Shown: positions 50,994 through 59,908 of the stretch, one piece after another | How the letters are laid out: every line of letters begins with the position of its first letter | Numbering within the stretch: position 1 is the stretch's first letter | From: CAYWMD01 sp964458575 | Lineage (GTDB): Bacteria > Verrucomicrobiota > Verrucomicrobiia > Limisphaerales > JADLHS01 | Length of the DNA: 64,000 nt | Assembly: GCA_964458575.1 (NCBI GenBank) | Contig: CAYWMD010000009.1 | Span: 62,001-126,000, forward strand | Direction: 5' to 3' | The notes under the pieces: generated by a model | What the model was told of the DNA's origin: nothing | Database searches by the model: none | The model's input: the letters and a program-made list of their open reading frames with translations, nothing else | Position numbers and translations under genes: made by a program

Positions 50994-52092
50994 GCATGGG
51001 TTTTGCAGCTGTTTGGAGGTTCCGGGCGCGCAGGTCGTGGAAGACCTCCACGACTTTCCTCATCCGGTCGTCGAGGGAGTAACCTGAGTTCAGGCAGCGC
51101 TCGCGACCCCGGCGAGCCACAGTCTCGCGGTCGTTCGGCTGACGCAGGTAACAATCCACTTGCTGCACGAGTTCCTCGGGCCCGTCAAAGAACGCGGCCT
51201 CTTCGCCTTCTTTGAAGTAGCGCAGGGATTCTTCGTTGCGCTCGTGCAGCATGAACGGGCCGCAGGCCGGAATGTTGAAGGTGCGGCTGGTGATAAGATC
51301 ACCCGAGCTTGCTCCCTTGCGCCCTTCGCTAAGAACAGCGAGACATATCTTCGCCCCCAGCAAAGCTTTGGTATATTCGTCGCCAATCACGTGGCCCCCC
51401 TGGATGCTCGACAAGAGTTCGGGTATTTGTGCATTGTCCCAAAAGGAACCCCAGATTTTCATCGAAGCGCCGGGCAAGGCTCTTCTCAGTGCTCCGAGGA
51501 GTTGCTCTTTCTTGGGCGACCATGAACCGATGAAGGCCACATCGCAACCGTAGCGCGCACGGTCTTCCTCGTCCAACGGGAGCGGGCGGTGAATCTCGGG
51601 ATCGAAGCCATGTTCGAGGAAACTGATACTTTTCACGCCGAGCTGAGCCTGCATGTCGGCAATGCCCCAGGATTTTGTGGTAAAGACATGGTCATAAAGC
51701 GGCAAGGCGCGGGGAATATAGTGGCCGTGCACCAAAAAACTCACATCCGGATAAAAATTCACTGTCGGGATGCCGCCCTCCTTGTAGAAACGAACCACAT
51801 CGGGATGAACCAAACTGCCTTTGAACACGAAAAGGCCTTGGGGTCTGAAAGCGTCCGCCAGCCGCCGAGCTTCGAGATAAAGTTCGCGAGCGAGAATCGG
51901 GCGCAGAAGCCGGCGAAGGAGGCGAGCAGGAGTAGAGCGCCAAGTCGCTCCGCTGAACTGATGTTCGTCTATAACTTGAATGGAGTGACCACGACGCCGT
52001 AGGGCCATGAATGCGGCGCGAGAATTTGAACCGAGCCAGGTTTCTCCAACGCATACGATGCGCAAGGAGGGACTATCTTTGGCTGGATTCAT
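50965..52092 (-). CDS. CgeB-like glycosyltransferase
   Basis: 375 residues from ATG 52092 (overlapping the upstream gene by 20 bp). The pattern RIVCVGETWLGSNSRAAFMALRR, FVFKGSLVHPDVVRFYKEGG, SISFLEHGFDPEIHRP, DVAFIGSWSPKKEQLLGAL and SRTFNIPACGPFMLHER is the CgeB / Glyco_trans_1_2 type of GT-B enzyme. These occur in exopolysaccharide and spore-coat glycan loci. The sugar is unknown. Confidence 0.8.
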   Translation of the reverse strand: MNPAKDSPSLRIVCVGETWLGSNSRAAFMALRRRGHSIQVIDEHQFSGATWRSTPARLLRRLLRPILARELYLEARRLADAFRPQGLFVFKGSLVHPDVVRFYKEGGIPTVNFYPDVSFLVHGHYIPRALPLYDHVFTTKSWGIADMQAQLGVKSISFLEHGFDPEIHRPLPLDEEDRARYGCDVAFIGSWSPKKEQLLGALRRALPGASMKIWGSFWDNAQIPELLSSIQGGHVIGDEYTKALLGAKICLAVLSEGRKGASSGDLITSRTFNIPACGPFMLHERNEESLRYFKEGEEAAFFDGPEELVQQVDCYLRQPNDRETVARRGRERCLNSGYSLDDRMRKVVEVFHDLRARNLQTAAKPMHEQLSKLHL

Positions 52093-53407
52093 TGTTTGAC
52101 GGGATAACCGGGCCACGACTCAGCGAATGCATGATCTGCTGTAATTTCGCGAAAGAATGGTCTTCCATGTACTGTTCGAACCTTGCCGTCTTTGCCAACC
52201 GCGCCCGATACTCGGGTGAACTCATCTCCCTCAAGGCCGCCAAGCAAGCTTCCGGCGTTTGTTCCGGCAGCACGGAGCCGACCCCGTATTCGCGGACTCT
52301 TTTCGCCATGAGTTCCCCTTCGCTCACGAGCAATGGTTTTCGGAAGGCTACCGCCTTGCTGATGACATTGCTGGAATGGAGATGGTCACGATACACACAA
52401 AAAATCATGTCACAGCTCGAGACTATCGCGTTGAAGTCACCTTCCGAAGCAATTCGTTGGGGAGAGAAAACGACATTGCTTCGCCGATAGATGCCCTCGT
52501 TCAAAAAGGCCTGATGGCGTGCAGAAAACGAACCCGCCTGACAATTTCCTGCAAGCACAAAAAGGAACCCTTCAGTGTCATGGTTTTGGATCACATCCAG
52601 CAAGACATCCGCGCATTTTCGCCGGCTCAAATCCCCAAGCAATCCAACCACCACCCGCCCCTCGCGTTTCGCGGCAATCCTGGGCACTAACTCGGGAGGC
52701 GGATTGGCAATTTGCAACGAAGTCGTCTCGGGATAAGCCACCACCTGCTTGCCCGTTTTGATCCGCACCCAATCCTCGTATCGCTCGTCTTGCATGGCTA
52801 TCTGCTGGCACCGGCTTCTCCTCAACACCTGGTTCTTCTGCCAGAGATAAAAACACCGTATCCCCGCTGCCACCCCGGTGAGCAAGCGATCTAAAATGGA
52901 ATGCAACATTTTCGTAAACCAGCCGCATTTGGCTGAATTCCCCATTAACCGCGCCAACTCCTGTCTGGCCCGGCTCAATGGCCACCGCCGTTCGTGAGTG
53001 AGCAGCAACCCACTAAACGGCCAGGGCAGCAACCGCCGGATGCCGAGCCAGAGCAGCGGCAACTGCCGGACCCCGATGAACAGGCTATCGAGACTGGTAT
53101 GAAAAACAAACAACGGTTCCCCGGGGGTCGCTTTACGAATGGAGTCCACTCGGGCCCGCAACTCGCGCAAATCCGCCGCCAGATCAGTAAACTTTTTAAA
53201 GCCGGTTCGGGCGGCGCGGTTGGCATGACTCACAACTGAAACTTTTTCCAGCAGCCCGGGCGGCCCGCCGACGCGTTCCAAAGGATTGGCTTCACCGGGA
53301 CAGATCACGTAAATTTTGCGGCTGAAGGAGTCGCAGGCGCGAATTAATTCCGCACAATACGACGGATGATGGCCGTCCCAGGAAACCACGATCAGGACGG
53401 TGATCAC
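52073..53407 (-). CDS. GT-B-like glycosyltransferase
   Basis: 444 residues from GTG 53407, in a GTGA overlap with the upstream gene. N-terminal VLIVVSWDGHHPSYCAELI, the second-domain start VVVGLLGDLSRRKCADVLLD, and LHSSNVISKAVAFRKPLLVSEG with the tail ARLAKTARFEQYMEDHSF fit a divergent GT4-like enzyme. No signal or membrane helix apart from amphipathic stretches (LPLLWLGIRRLLPWPF). It is followed by a 20-bp overlap with the CgeB-like gene, so coupling is likely. Confidence 0.72.
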   Translation of the reverse strand: MITVLIVVSWDGHHPSYCAELIRACDSFSRKIYVICPGEANPLERVGGPPGLLEKVSVVSHANRAARTGFKKFTDLAADLRELRARVDSIRKATPGEPLFVFHTSLDSLFIGVRQLPLLWLGIRRLLPWPFSGLLLTHERRWPLSRARQELARLMGNSAKCGWFTKMLHSILDRLLTGVAAGIRCFYLWQKNQVLRRSRCQQIAMQDERYEDWVRIKTGKQVVAYPETTSLQIANPPPELVPRIAAKREGRVVVGLLGDLSRRKCADVLLDVIQNHDTEGFLFVLAGNCQAGSFSARHQAFLNEGIYRRSNVVFSPQRIASEGDFNAIVSSCDMIFCVYRDHLHSSNVISKAVAFRKPLLVSEGELMAKRVREYGVGSVLPEQTPEACLAALREMSSPEYRARLAKTARFEQYMEDHSFAKLQQIMHSLSRGPVIPSNNESSQR

Positions 53408-54729
53408 CGGACTGGTTGAGGGTTGAGGGTTGAGCGTTGCCGGAGGGCACTCTCGTAGAAATCCAGGTAGTTCTGCGTCATGTGCTGAATGCCGAATTCC
53501 CGGTGCGCCCGTTCGTACGCTCGCCGGCCTGTTTCCGAACGGAGTTGATTATCATTGATCAAGCGTTGGATGCGTTCGGCCATTTGGTTGGAGTCGCCCG
53601 GTGGGAAAAGAAACCCATTTTGACCATCGGTCACCTGGTCGGGAATTCCTCCCACGTCGCTGGCCACCACCGGCAACCCGCAGGCCATCGCCTCGGTAAT
53701 GCTCAAGCCCCAAACCTCCGCACGCGAAGCGTGAACATAAATGTCGGCGGCTTGATAATGTTTCGCCACGACACGCCGGTCGCTTAAGTGCGGCACGAAC
53801 TGCAACTTCGCTTGCCCCACTTCCTCCGGCGGCCCGTCTTCTCCCAGGGCAACGAAGAACAACGGTTTCCCCGGGTTCTGGGCGCTCAAGATTTCCAGTG
53901 CCTTACGCATCGTGGGATAGTCTTTTGCAATGCTGTTGCGGATTCCCTTGGCGGCAAACAGCAGGATGGTTGCGTCGCGCGGAAAGCCCAGGTCTTGACG
54001 TGCTTCTGCTCGATCCCCGGGCTGGAAAACTGAAAGGTCAATGCCATGGTGGATGATCCGCGTGGAGGCGACAGCCGCAGGGAGCATCGAGTTGTTCAAC
54101 TTCTCCATTAGCCAGCGGCAGGGCGCGGCGATGTGCAGGCGGCTTTGGGAGTAGATCTTTTGCTTACGACGCCAGTTGTAAGCAGTGGCATCGCGCCGAA
54201 TAGATGGGTAGATGGTCAGGTCGGGACACGTCCCACAACCGGTTCGCCAGCGTTCGCAGTCGAAGGAATGTGAACAATGGCCGCTCAACAGCCAGGCATC
54301 ATGCAAGGTCACGACGGTGGGAATTTGCCGACTCAACCACGGCAGCACCCGCAAATCAAAGTAGCTACCGTGCAGATTGTGCAGGTGGAGAACATCGGGC
54401 TTGTCCGGCGCGTGCTCCAACAAATGGTGACTCCCGGGAAAATCAAAATCCTCGTGTCCCAGCAAAACTCGCGCTGTGCTCCACGGTCGCCCGCACGCCC
54501 GAGCGAGCCGGTTGCCAGCCAACGGGCGGACGACTCGGTTGCATAGCCTCGCCCACTGATGTCGGTGCGCTTCGTTACGGATGGCGAGCAGTCGCTCGTC
54601 GTCAAGCGTTTTCTCCCGAACGGCCAACCAGGCGGAATGTCCCGCTGTGTTGCAACCTTCCATCAGGTCGAAGGCCAACTGTGCCGCACCGCCCCCGTGA
54701 GCGGTTGTGTTTACGTGCAGAATACGCAT
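53404..54729 (-). CDS. GT4-family glycosyltransferase
   Basis: 441 residues. N-terminus MRILHVNTTAHGGGAAQLAF; LHLHNLHGSYFDLRVL; Cys-rich insert DCERWRTGCGTCPDL, typical of a GT4 subgroup; hinge ILLFAAKGI; E-x7-E donor site SRAEVWGLSITEAMACGLPVV. The last residues (RSTLNPQP) are encoded by GGTTGAG heptamers (53410-53437), like the repeat at 34703-34730. A paralogous start is preserved as a relic at 57580-57621. Confidence 0.88.
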   Translation of the reverse strand: MRILHVNTTAHGGGAAQLAFDLMEGCNTAGHSAWLAVREKTLDDERLLAIRNEAHRHQWARLCNRVVRPLAGNRLARACGRPWSTARVLLGHEDFDFPGSHHLLEHAPDKPDVLHLHNLHGSYFDLRVLPWLSRQIPTVVTLHDAWLLSGHCSHSFDCERWRTGCGTCPDLTIYPSIRRDATAYNWRRKQKIYSQSRLHIAAPCRWLMEKLNNSMLPAAVASTRIIHHGIDLSVFQPGDRAEARQDLGFPRDATILLFAAKGIRNSIAKDYPTMRKALEILSAQNPGKPLFFVALGEDGPPEEVGQAKLQFVPHLSDRRVVAKHYQAADIYVHASRAEVWGLSITEAMACGLPVVASDVGGIPDQVTDGQNGFLFPPGDSNQMAERIQRLINDNQLRSETGRRAYERAHREFGIQHMTQNYLDFYESALRQRSTLNPQPVR

Positions 54730-54776
54730 CGGTATGATCCTGAACGGGATAACTTTAGACCTGGACAGCCAAGACC

Positions 54777-56582
54777 TTAGACCTGCCTTATCGAAATTGG
54801 AGGTTTGCTGCTCACGATTCTGGCAATGTCAGCCTGCATCATTATCTCTGAATCCGTCTCATCAACCACTTCAAACAATAGTTCGTTGAACACTTGCCGA
54901 AGAGGTTGATTTCTCCCTGTCACCTTCATACGGGCATATGCCTTTTTACCACCACACTCTGTGCGATTCAGATACCAATAGAAGAAAGCGTTTTCAATCT
55001 TCTTCCTCGCCACTCGGCAAGACATTACAAAATCGGTCACAATAACCGCATCGCTCGTTTTTTGAACAGACACAAAGCCCACAATCCCGTAGTCGCCGAA
55101 ACGATCATGAACAGCCAAGGCGTAGTTATCATATTCACTGGCTCTCAAGAGGGACCTGAACTCATCAGGAGTATAACGCTTTCCGGAGAGGTTGAATTGA
55201 TTGCTTCGATGCAGCAATTCAAGACAGCGGTCTATTTGATCCTGATGCTGGATGGTTGTGATGTTCAATTCGATGGAACAATCCTTCAAAAAACCATCCA
55301 AATCCCCAATCCAGGTTCGGCGGGCAGATTTTCGGTTGATATCTTCCAAGTATTTTAGCCGCCGTTTTCCGGTGTCGTTTGTAACCGGAACGTCAAACTC
55401 CCCGTAATCGAGGAGAACCGGAATATTTTTTGAATCATAAACCCGCACTTGAGGACAGGCGGCAGAAACTTCTGCGCGCTCGAATTCAGAATCATCAATC
55501 AAAGCAAATGAGTTGACGTTTATGTTCAACTCTTTTGCAATCTGTAGAAGATTGGCGCTTTTCGGAGCCCAGTTGATGGCTGGATAGAGGAAAAACTCAT
55601 CCAGCCCCAACTCAACAATTTTCTCCCACGCGGTATCGTGTTCGTTTTTGCTTGCGATGGTTTGAAGAATTCCGCGTTGATCCAGCAGCCGGATCAGGTT
55701 CAGCGCCTCGGGAACCACTTCAACGCCCTCTTTCCCATCATCACCGATAACGCCCTTCCAGAGGGTATTATCCAAATCCCAAGCGACACACTTGATTTTA
55801 TCAGCCGGCCGGTCCTGGGTCGCAGGTGCTTTCGACTTAAACTTAACAAAATCCAGCCAAGTAAAAATCAAGCGAACTTCCTGGTCCCTATCGATCCAGA
55901 AACGAATACGACGATTCTCGCCGGACTTAAAATTGAATTGATCAAAGGGGATGTGGTATTCATTCCATCCTGGAACCACCTTCAGATTGCTTCGATAGAT
56001 GGTCACATCCTCAATAAGTTCAAATTGAAGATTGCATGGCGTCAATTCCGTCGAAAACAGCTTGATGTAAAGGGCATCGGGATTCGCTACACCACTGGCC
56101 AAACGAGCTAACAACTTCAGCGCAACCATCTTTCCTGTAATCAGGACACTCCGATTCCATTGAAACAATTTGGTGCCCGCCGACAAACAGTTCAGCAGGG
56201 TGCAAAATATAGAATCATAAACCTTTATTGCCGCAGCCAAACACCGGACCTTTCCAACCGAAAACATTACTAACTTTTCCGGCCATTTAGCCTCCAGCTT
56301 CGCCCATCGCTTAAAGTGAATATCCGCGCCGTAATTGAAGAGGCCGGAGAATCTTCTATTTGGATAAATTCCATACAAAAATCTTCTGCAATAGCCATCG
56401 CCTCGATCCGCATAAAGCCCGCAGGATTTGAAGCATGCCGGGGCAGCGCACTCCACGCAATGCTCCTCCCAAAATAACAAGGAGGACAGACGGACATGTT
56501 TATCATCGGGAGAAGCCGTGGCCTGCACTTCCTTGGCTAACCGCCTCCAAATTTCCTTATCCTTCCACTCAAGCTGAAACAT
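54777..56582 (-). CDS. FkbH-like HAD-IIIC protein with Cys-rich N-terminus
   Basis: 601 residues. Residues 39-68 hold a Cys cluster (C42, C45, C50, C54, C65 in HCVECAAPACFKSCGLY and GDGYCRRF), possibly metal or Fe-S binding. Residues about 160-250 look like a beta-sandwich. From 262 comes a HAD-IIIC/FkbH domain: D269 and D271 in AWDLDNTLWKGVIGDDG, SKNEHDTAW, ALIDDSEFERAEV, and a C-terminal GNAT-like part (SNQFNLSGKRYT, DFVMSCRVARKKIENAF). FkbH proteins load glyceryl or similar groups on carriers; here they may decorate glycan. Base composition is unlike its neighbours (23 of 60 G/C in 55501-55560), suggesting transfer. Confidence 0.8.
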   Translation of the reverse strand: MFQLEWKDKEIWRRLAKEVQATASPDDKHVRLSSLLFWEEHCVECAAPACFKSCGLYADRGDGYCRRFLYGIYPNRRFSGLFNYGADIHFKRWAKLEAKWPEKLVMFSVGKVRCLAAAIKVYDSIFCTLLNCLSAGTKLFQWNRSVLITGKMVALKLLARLASGVANPDALYIKLFSTELTPCNLQFELIEDVTIYRSNLKVVPGWNEYHIPFDQFNFKSGENRRIRFWIDRDQEVRLIFTWLDFVKFKSKAPATQDRPADKIKCVAWDLDNTLWKGVIGDDGKEGVEVVPEALNLIRLLDQRGILQTIASKNEHDTAWEKIVELGLDEFFLYPAINWAPKSANLLQIAKELNINVNSFALIDDSEFERAEVSAACPQVRVYDSKNIPVLLDYGEFDVPVTNDTGKRRLKYLEDINRKSARRTWIGDLDGFLKDCSIELNITTIQHQDQIDRCLELLHRSNQFNLSGKRYTPDEFRSLLRASEYDNYALAVHDRFGDYGIVGFVSVQKTSDAVIVTDFVMSCRVARKKIENAFFYWYLNRTECGGKKAYARMKVTGRNQPLRQVFNELLFEVVDETDSEIMMQADIARIVSSKPPISIRQV

Positions 56583-56619
56583 GATTATGCCTCAATAAAA
56601 CAGGTCGGGGACGCCCAGT

Positions 56620-57378
56620 TTAGGAGGCCGTTGGCTGTTCCAACCGCTGCTTCAGCCGCCGGGTGACTCGAAATTCGAGAAGGCGCCGGGCCGTAGCACA
56701 AAGGCGATACCGGTCGCTCCATGTGTTCAGGGACTCGCTTAGCACGTCGCGATAGAGATAAAAAACGGAAGACTGGTCGTTGCGCGCCGGCCCGAGCACG
56801 GAACAGGCGGCGGTGTAACCGGCTTCCTGTGCAAGCCGCACCACCTCGCAGTTGAACGCCCCCCCTGGATACGCGAAGTACTGAACCTTGATGCCCAGAG
56901 CGTGTTCCAAATCATTCTTACAACCGGCAATCTCTTCCCGCGCCTGGTCCGGCGTCAACCGGGTGAGATCGGGGTGAGTGCGGGTATGGCCGCCGATGGT
57001 CAGGCCTGCAGCCAGCAGTTCCTGCAACTGGCCGACACTCATTTTGCTTGAGTCACCCTCACCCTTTTGAATATGGCCGGTTGTACAGAAAAACGTCGCC
57101 GGTATTGAGAGCCGTTTCAAAATGGGAAACGCATGAGTGAAATTATCCACCCACCCGTCATCGAAGGTCAGCACAACTGTTTTCGCCGGCTCGGAACCCT
57201 GCTTTTGAATGTACCCTACTAATTCTGCCAAGGAGGTGAAACGGTAGCCACGCCGTTTCAATTCCACCAACTGACACTCGAAACCTTGTGGCGAATGAGT
57301 GAGGCTCCAACCCTCCAGAGGGGACTGGACTTTCGGCACCATCTCCGGGGGCGCGATGTGGTGATAGAGCAGGATCAT
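56620..57378 (-). CDS. Polysaccharide deacetylase (NodB/CE4 family)
   Basis: 252 residues. CE4 motifs: TFDDG (residues 71-75, catalytic D73 and metal D74) and metal His residues H131 and H135 in GGHTRTHP, then FAYPGG. It removes N- or O-acetyl groups from sugar chains. There is no signal peptide, so it may act on cytoplasmic lipid-linked sugar, as PssB-like proteins do. It is separated from the upstream acetyltransferase by the insertion remnant at 57389-57621. Confidence 0.87.
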   Translation of the reverse strand: MILLYHHIAPPEMVPKVQSPLEGWSLTHSPQGFECQLVELKRRGYRFTSLAELVGYIQKQGSEPAKTVVLTFDDGWVDNFTHAFPILKRLSIPATFFCTTGHIQKGEGDSSKMSVGQLQELLAAGLTIGGHTRTHPDLTRLTPDQAREEIAGCKNDLEHALGIKVQYFAYPGGAFNCEVVRLAQEAGYTAACSVLGPARNDQSSVFYLYRDVLSESLNTWSDRYRLCATARRLLEFRVTRRLKQRLEQPTAS

Positions 57379-57388
57379 GGAGAATTAT

Positions 57389-57560
57389 TCAAATCAAACA
57401 TGCTGGAATGCGGAAACGCTGATCCCGCGTGCGCTTGGTCGCCGAAAACAAACTGTTGAGTCCTTCCAAGAACGCCGTCGTCAAACTCGCATTTCCAATG
57501 CCTGAGGATGCCTTCCAAGTGCCGCTCAACCATTTCGGCGGCTTTGCGCATCTCGGGGCC
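57389..57560 (-). pseudogene. ISL3-family transposase C-terminal remnant (frame-shifted)
   Basis: Reading the minus strand, one frame gives RKAAEMVERHLEGILRHWK and a shifted frame gives SLTTAFLEGLNSLFSATKR followed by FRIPAC. Together they match the conserved C-terminus of ISL3-type DDE transposases (HLxGIL.HW, then EGLNSxxxxxKR, then LRIP), with a frameshift and an internal deletion before FRIP. No inverted repeats or intact element are seen. Confidence 0.7.
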
Positions 57561-57579
57561 AGCAACCCAAACCGAGCAG

Positions 57580-57621
57580 CCCTCGCCCGTGAGCGTTTGT
57601 GTTTACATGTAGAATGCGCAT
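57580..57621 (-). pseudogene. Relic start of a GT4 glycosyltransferase
   Basis: ATG 57621 begins MRILHVNTNAHGRG, near-identical to the start of the intact glycosyltransferase at 54729 (MRILHVNTTAHGGG). After about 14 codons the match ends and the transposase remnant begins. It stands 7 bp after the acetyltransferase stop, a normal operon spacing. Confidence 0.72.
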
Positions 57622-57628
57622 GGGGAAG

Positions 57629-58678
57629 TCAGGCGGAACTCGGCCGTTGCTTATAAAAAATCCGCTTGGCGCGGCGAGCAAGGTTGAGCAATTTCGGGTT
57701 GTTGCGAATGAATTTCAAGGAACGCCGGCACAGGATGCTGGTTACCGTGGCCAGAGACAGCAGTTCGACTGCGCCCTCAGCAACCATGGCAGAGTGGTTC
57801 TGAAATTTCCGCTTGTAGGCTTGCGCACCCTTGCCGAGATCAATCGTCTTGATGCCTGCATCTGCGCTGCACTCGGCCATCTTAAGCAGCAACAGAATGC
57901 CGGGAGCGAACCGGCTGGGGAGTTCAGGGTTGTAGGCGGGAAACCACCAATGCCATACGGTGCGTGAGCGGATGCCAAAGTGCACGGCGATCAGGGTATC
58001 GCCTGCGAAAAGGGCAGAAAGTATCCCCGCAAATGTTTCAGAACTGGTTTTACGCATCGTTTCAAGCGCGTCATGAGACCACTTAGGCAGGGCGCCATAC
58101 TTGCGTGCTCTCCACTCGTGCATTTTCTGCATGACGCAGAGGTCCGACGAATTCCGAACGAAACGAAGCGGACCTAACTCGCGTTCCACCTTTCTGGCCG
58201 AAACCGCCAATTTCCCCAACTGTCTCTTCCCGTCTTCATTCAGCGACGCTTGATAGGCTTTGAATCCCTCAGAAAGATCCATGATCGGAGATTCAGCCGT
58301 GCGGCAGTGAAATCGGCGAAAGGTTTCCTGGCTGGGGAGCAAATGGTCGAACTCCCAAGCTTTGAGACCGCAGCCGCGAATCAGGTCCTTGGCAGTCCAT
58401 TGAACTGACGGTAATGCGATGACTCCCTGATAATCGCACATGTCTAAATTCTTCCCGAAGCCGGGGCGCACGAGTTGAAACGGAAAGAAACCAGCCACCT
58501 TACCATCCGGGTTCTGCAGAACACCGACAAATACATTGTCCGTCGCTTGAGCAACCGCCAGGGTGAATTCAGGACAGAAGAAAGGACTTTCGAGCGCAGG
58601 ATTTGCAGACTGGATGGCCGACCAGGCGGCGATGTGTTCGGGCGTCAAATCGTTTCCAGGTAAGACAGAGACTTGCAT
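57629..58678 (-). CDS. GNAT/FemAB-like acyltransferase (BioF2/CelD type)
   Basis: 349 residues. SPFFCPEFTLAVAQATDNV at the N-terminus and the C-terminal GNAT-like core (AGDTLIAVHFGIRSRTVWHW, FAPGILLLLKMAECSADAG, IKTIDLGKGAQAYKRKFQN) match the Acetyltransf_6 (PF13480-type) family linked to exopolysaccharide loci. It likely N- or O-acylates a sugar. It was once followed by a glycosyltransferase, now lost to an insertion. Confidence 0.82.
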   Translation of the reverse strand: MQVSVLPGNDLTPEHIAAWSAIQSANPALESPFFCPEFTLAVAQATDNVFVGVLQNPDGKVAGFFPFQLVRPGFGKNLDMCDYQGVIALPSVQWTAKDLIRGCGLKAWEFDHLLPSQETFRRFHCRTAESPIMDLSEGFKAYQASLNEDGKRQLGKLAVSARKVERELGPLRFVRNSSDLCVMQKMHEWRARKYGALPKWSHDALETMRKTSSETFAGILSALFAGDTLIAVHFGIRSRTVWHWWFPAYNPELPSRFAPGILLLLKMAECSADAGIKTIDLGKGAQAYKRKFQNHSAMVAEGAVELLSLATVTSILCRRSLKFIRNNPKLLNLARRAKRIFYKQRPSSA

Positions 58679-58745
58679 GTTGGCGAAACAATCGGCGGTG
58701 ATCAGACCGATTGCCCAAATTCATTTCCAGTTCAGGTGATGAAGC

Positions 58746-58785
58746 GGGCTGAAGCCCACGCTCCTGAGCGCGGCATTGATGCCGC
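58746..58785. repeat. Two short hairpins between glycan genes
   Basis: GGGCT-ga-AGCCC (58746-58757) and GCGGCAT-tg-ATGCCGC (58770-58785) in the 196-bp spacer 58679-58874, which otherwise holds no gene. They resemble the palindromes at 41884-42043. Confidence 0.8.
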
Positions 58786-58874
58786 TTGAACGTTGAATAG
58801 CCCTAAACTTCAGCTTAAGGAGTCTTTGTTTTTTCGCATTTGAGCCTCGTTACCTCGACTCCTACAGGCTGGTG

Positions 58875-59735
58875 CTACAGCACCTCATTCACGATTCCGC
58901 AGTAGTCCTCGGCAGGAAGCGCGACAAACGCCTCGGCAGCCTTCTTTCCGCTCTTTTGAATCAATTGATAACCGCGCACCCAAGCCATGCCCTGCGCGAA
59001 GGTCACATAATCCACCTCCTGGAGTTGGGACACATAGTTTTTCACGAGAGCGACCTTGGCGTCGAGATGGGCGGTGATGTCGAAGTAAGCGTTCGGGTCG
59101 AGCGTGGTCCAGATTTCGTAGCCAAGGACGAGCATGGTGGGGGTTTTGCACGCCTTGGCAAAGAGGATGTTCGCCGCCCGGTGATCCGGATGAACATCGA
59201 GAAACCAGGGAAGGATCACGACATCCGGTCGCACTGAGTCCAGGACAGCGCGGAGTTTTTCCACTGTCGCGTCATCAACAACAATTCCTCGGTCAGGCAA
59301 TTCTAAAAAAGAAACCGACTTGGCATTCAGGGCTTTGGCGGTCTTCAGCAACTCATGCTTGCGCCTTTCGACAAGCTGCGCTTTTTGCTGTTCCACCGCC
59401 ATGGCGGCTTCCGGCGCAAAACCATAGCCCGCGCCATCGGTCAGGAGTACAATGTGAATCTCGGCCACATCACGATGCGCCCACAGGATTCCGCCAGCGC
59501 CGATGGCCTCGTCATCAGAATGTGGAGAAATGGCGAGAATTCGCTTTCCAATGGGAAAGAGAAGTTCGCGCGGCTCCCAGGCGGTCACAAAAAGCTTCCG
59601 CCAAATCCGGTAATCAGCGCTCCTCCCGCTTGAAAGTGCAGGCCTGATGTAGCCGATAAACCGGGAGTATGAAACCAAGCCAAGAAGCCACCGCCTAGGA
59701 TGGATTTTGTACTGCTCGCAGAAATGCCTGATCAT
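58875..59735 (-). CDS. PIG-L/LmbE-family deacetylase
   Basis: 286 residues from ATG 59735; an upstream in-frame ATG (59759) is also possible. The zinc motif ISPHSDDEAIGAGG and the second His motif HPDHRAAN are those of LmbE/PIG-L N-acetylglucosaminyl deacetylases. It removes an acetyl group from a GlcNAc-like residue, probably on a lipid-linked precursor. It is the third deacetylase family in this cluster. The 173-bp spacer upstream (59736-59908) holds no recognisable gene. Confidence 0.87.
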   Translation of the reverse strand: MIRHFCEQYKIHPRRWLLGLVSYSRFIGYIRPALSSGRSADYRIWRKLFVTAWEPRELLFPIGKRILAISPHSDDEAIGAGGILWAHRDVAEIHIVLLTDGAGYGFAPEAAMAVEQQKAQLVERRKHELLKTAKALNAKSVSFLELPDRGIVVDDATVEKLRAVLDSVRPDVVILPWFLDVHPDHRAANILFAKACKTPTMLVLGYEIWTTLDPNAYFDITAHLDAKVALVKNYVSQLQEVDYVTFAQGMAWVRGYQLIQKSGKKAAEAFVALPAEDYCGIVNEVL

Positions 59736-59908
59736 AAAACTGAAACCCACGCGCCGCACGCCCCGGCGGCGCCGTCAGGTTCACTTCAGCCTTCATGCCA
59801 TGCAGCCGGGTCGGAGTATTGCAGATACAGAATCCCGGGATTCATTCCTTGCGGTTGGCGGCTGGAACTCCAGAGGTGCGGTCGTGCTGACAGCCCCACC
59901 CGACTACT

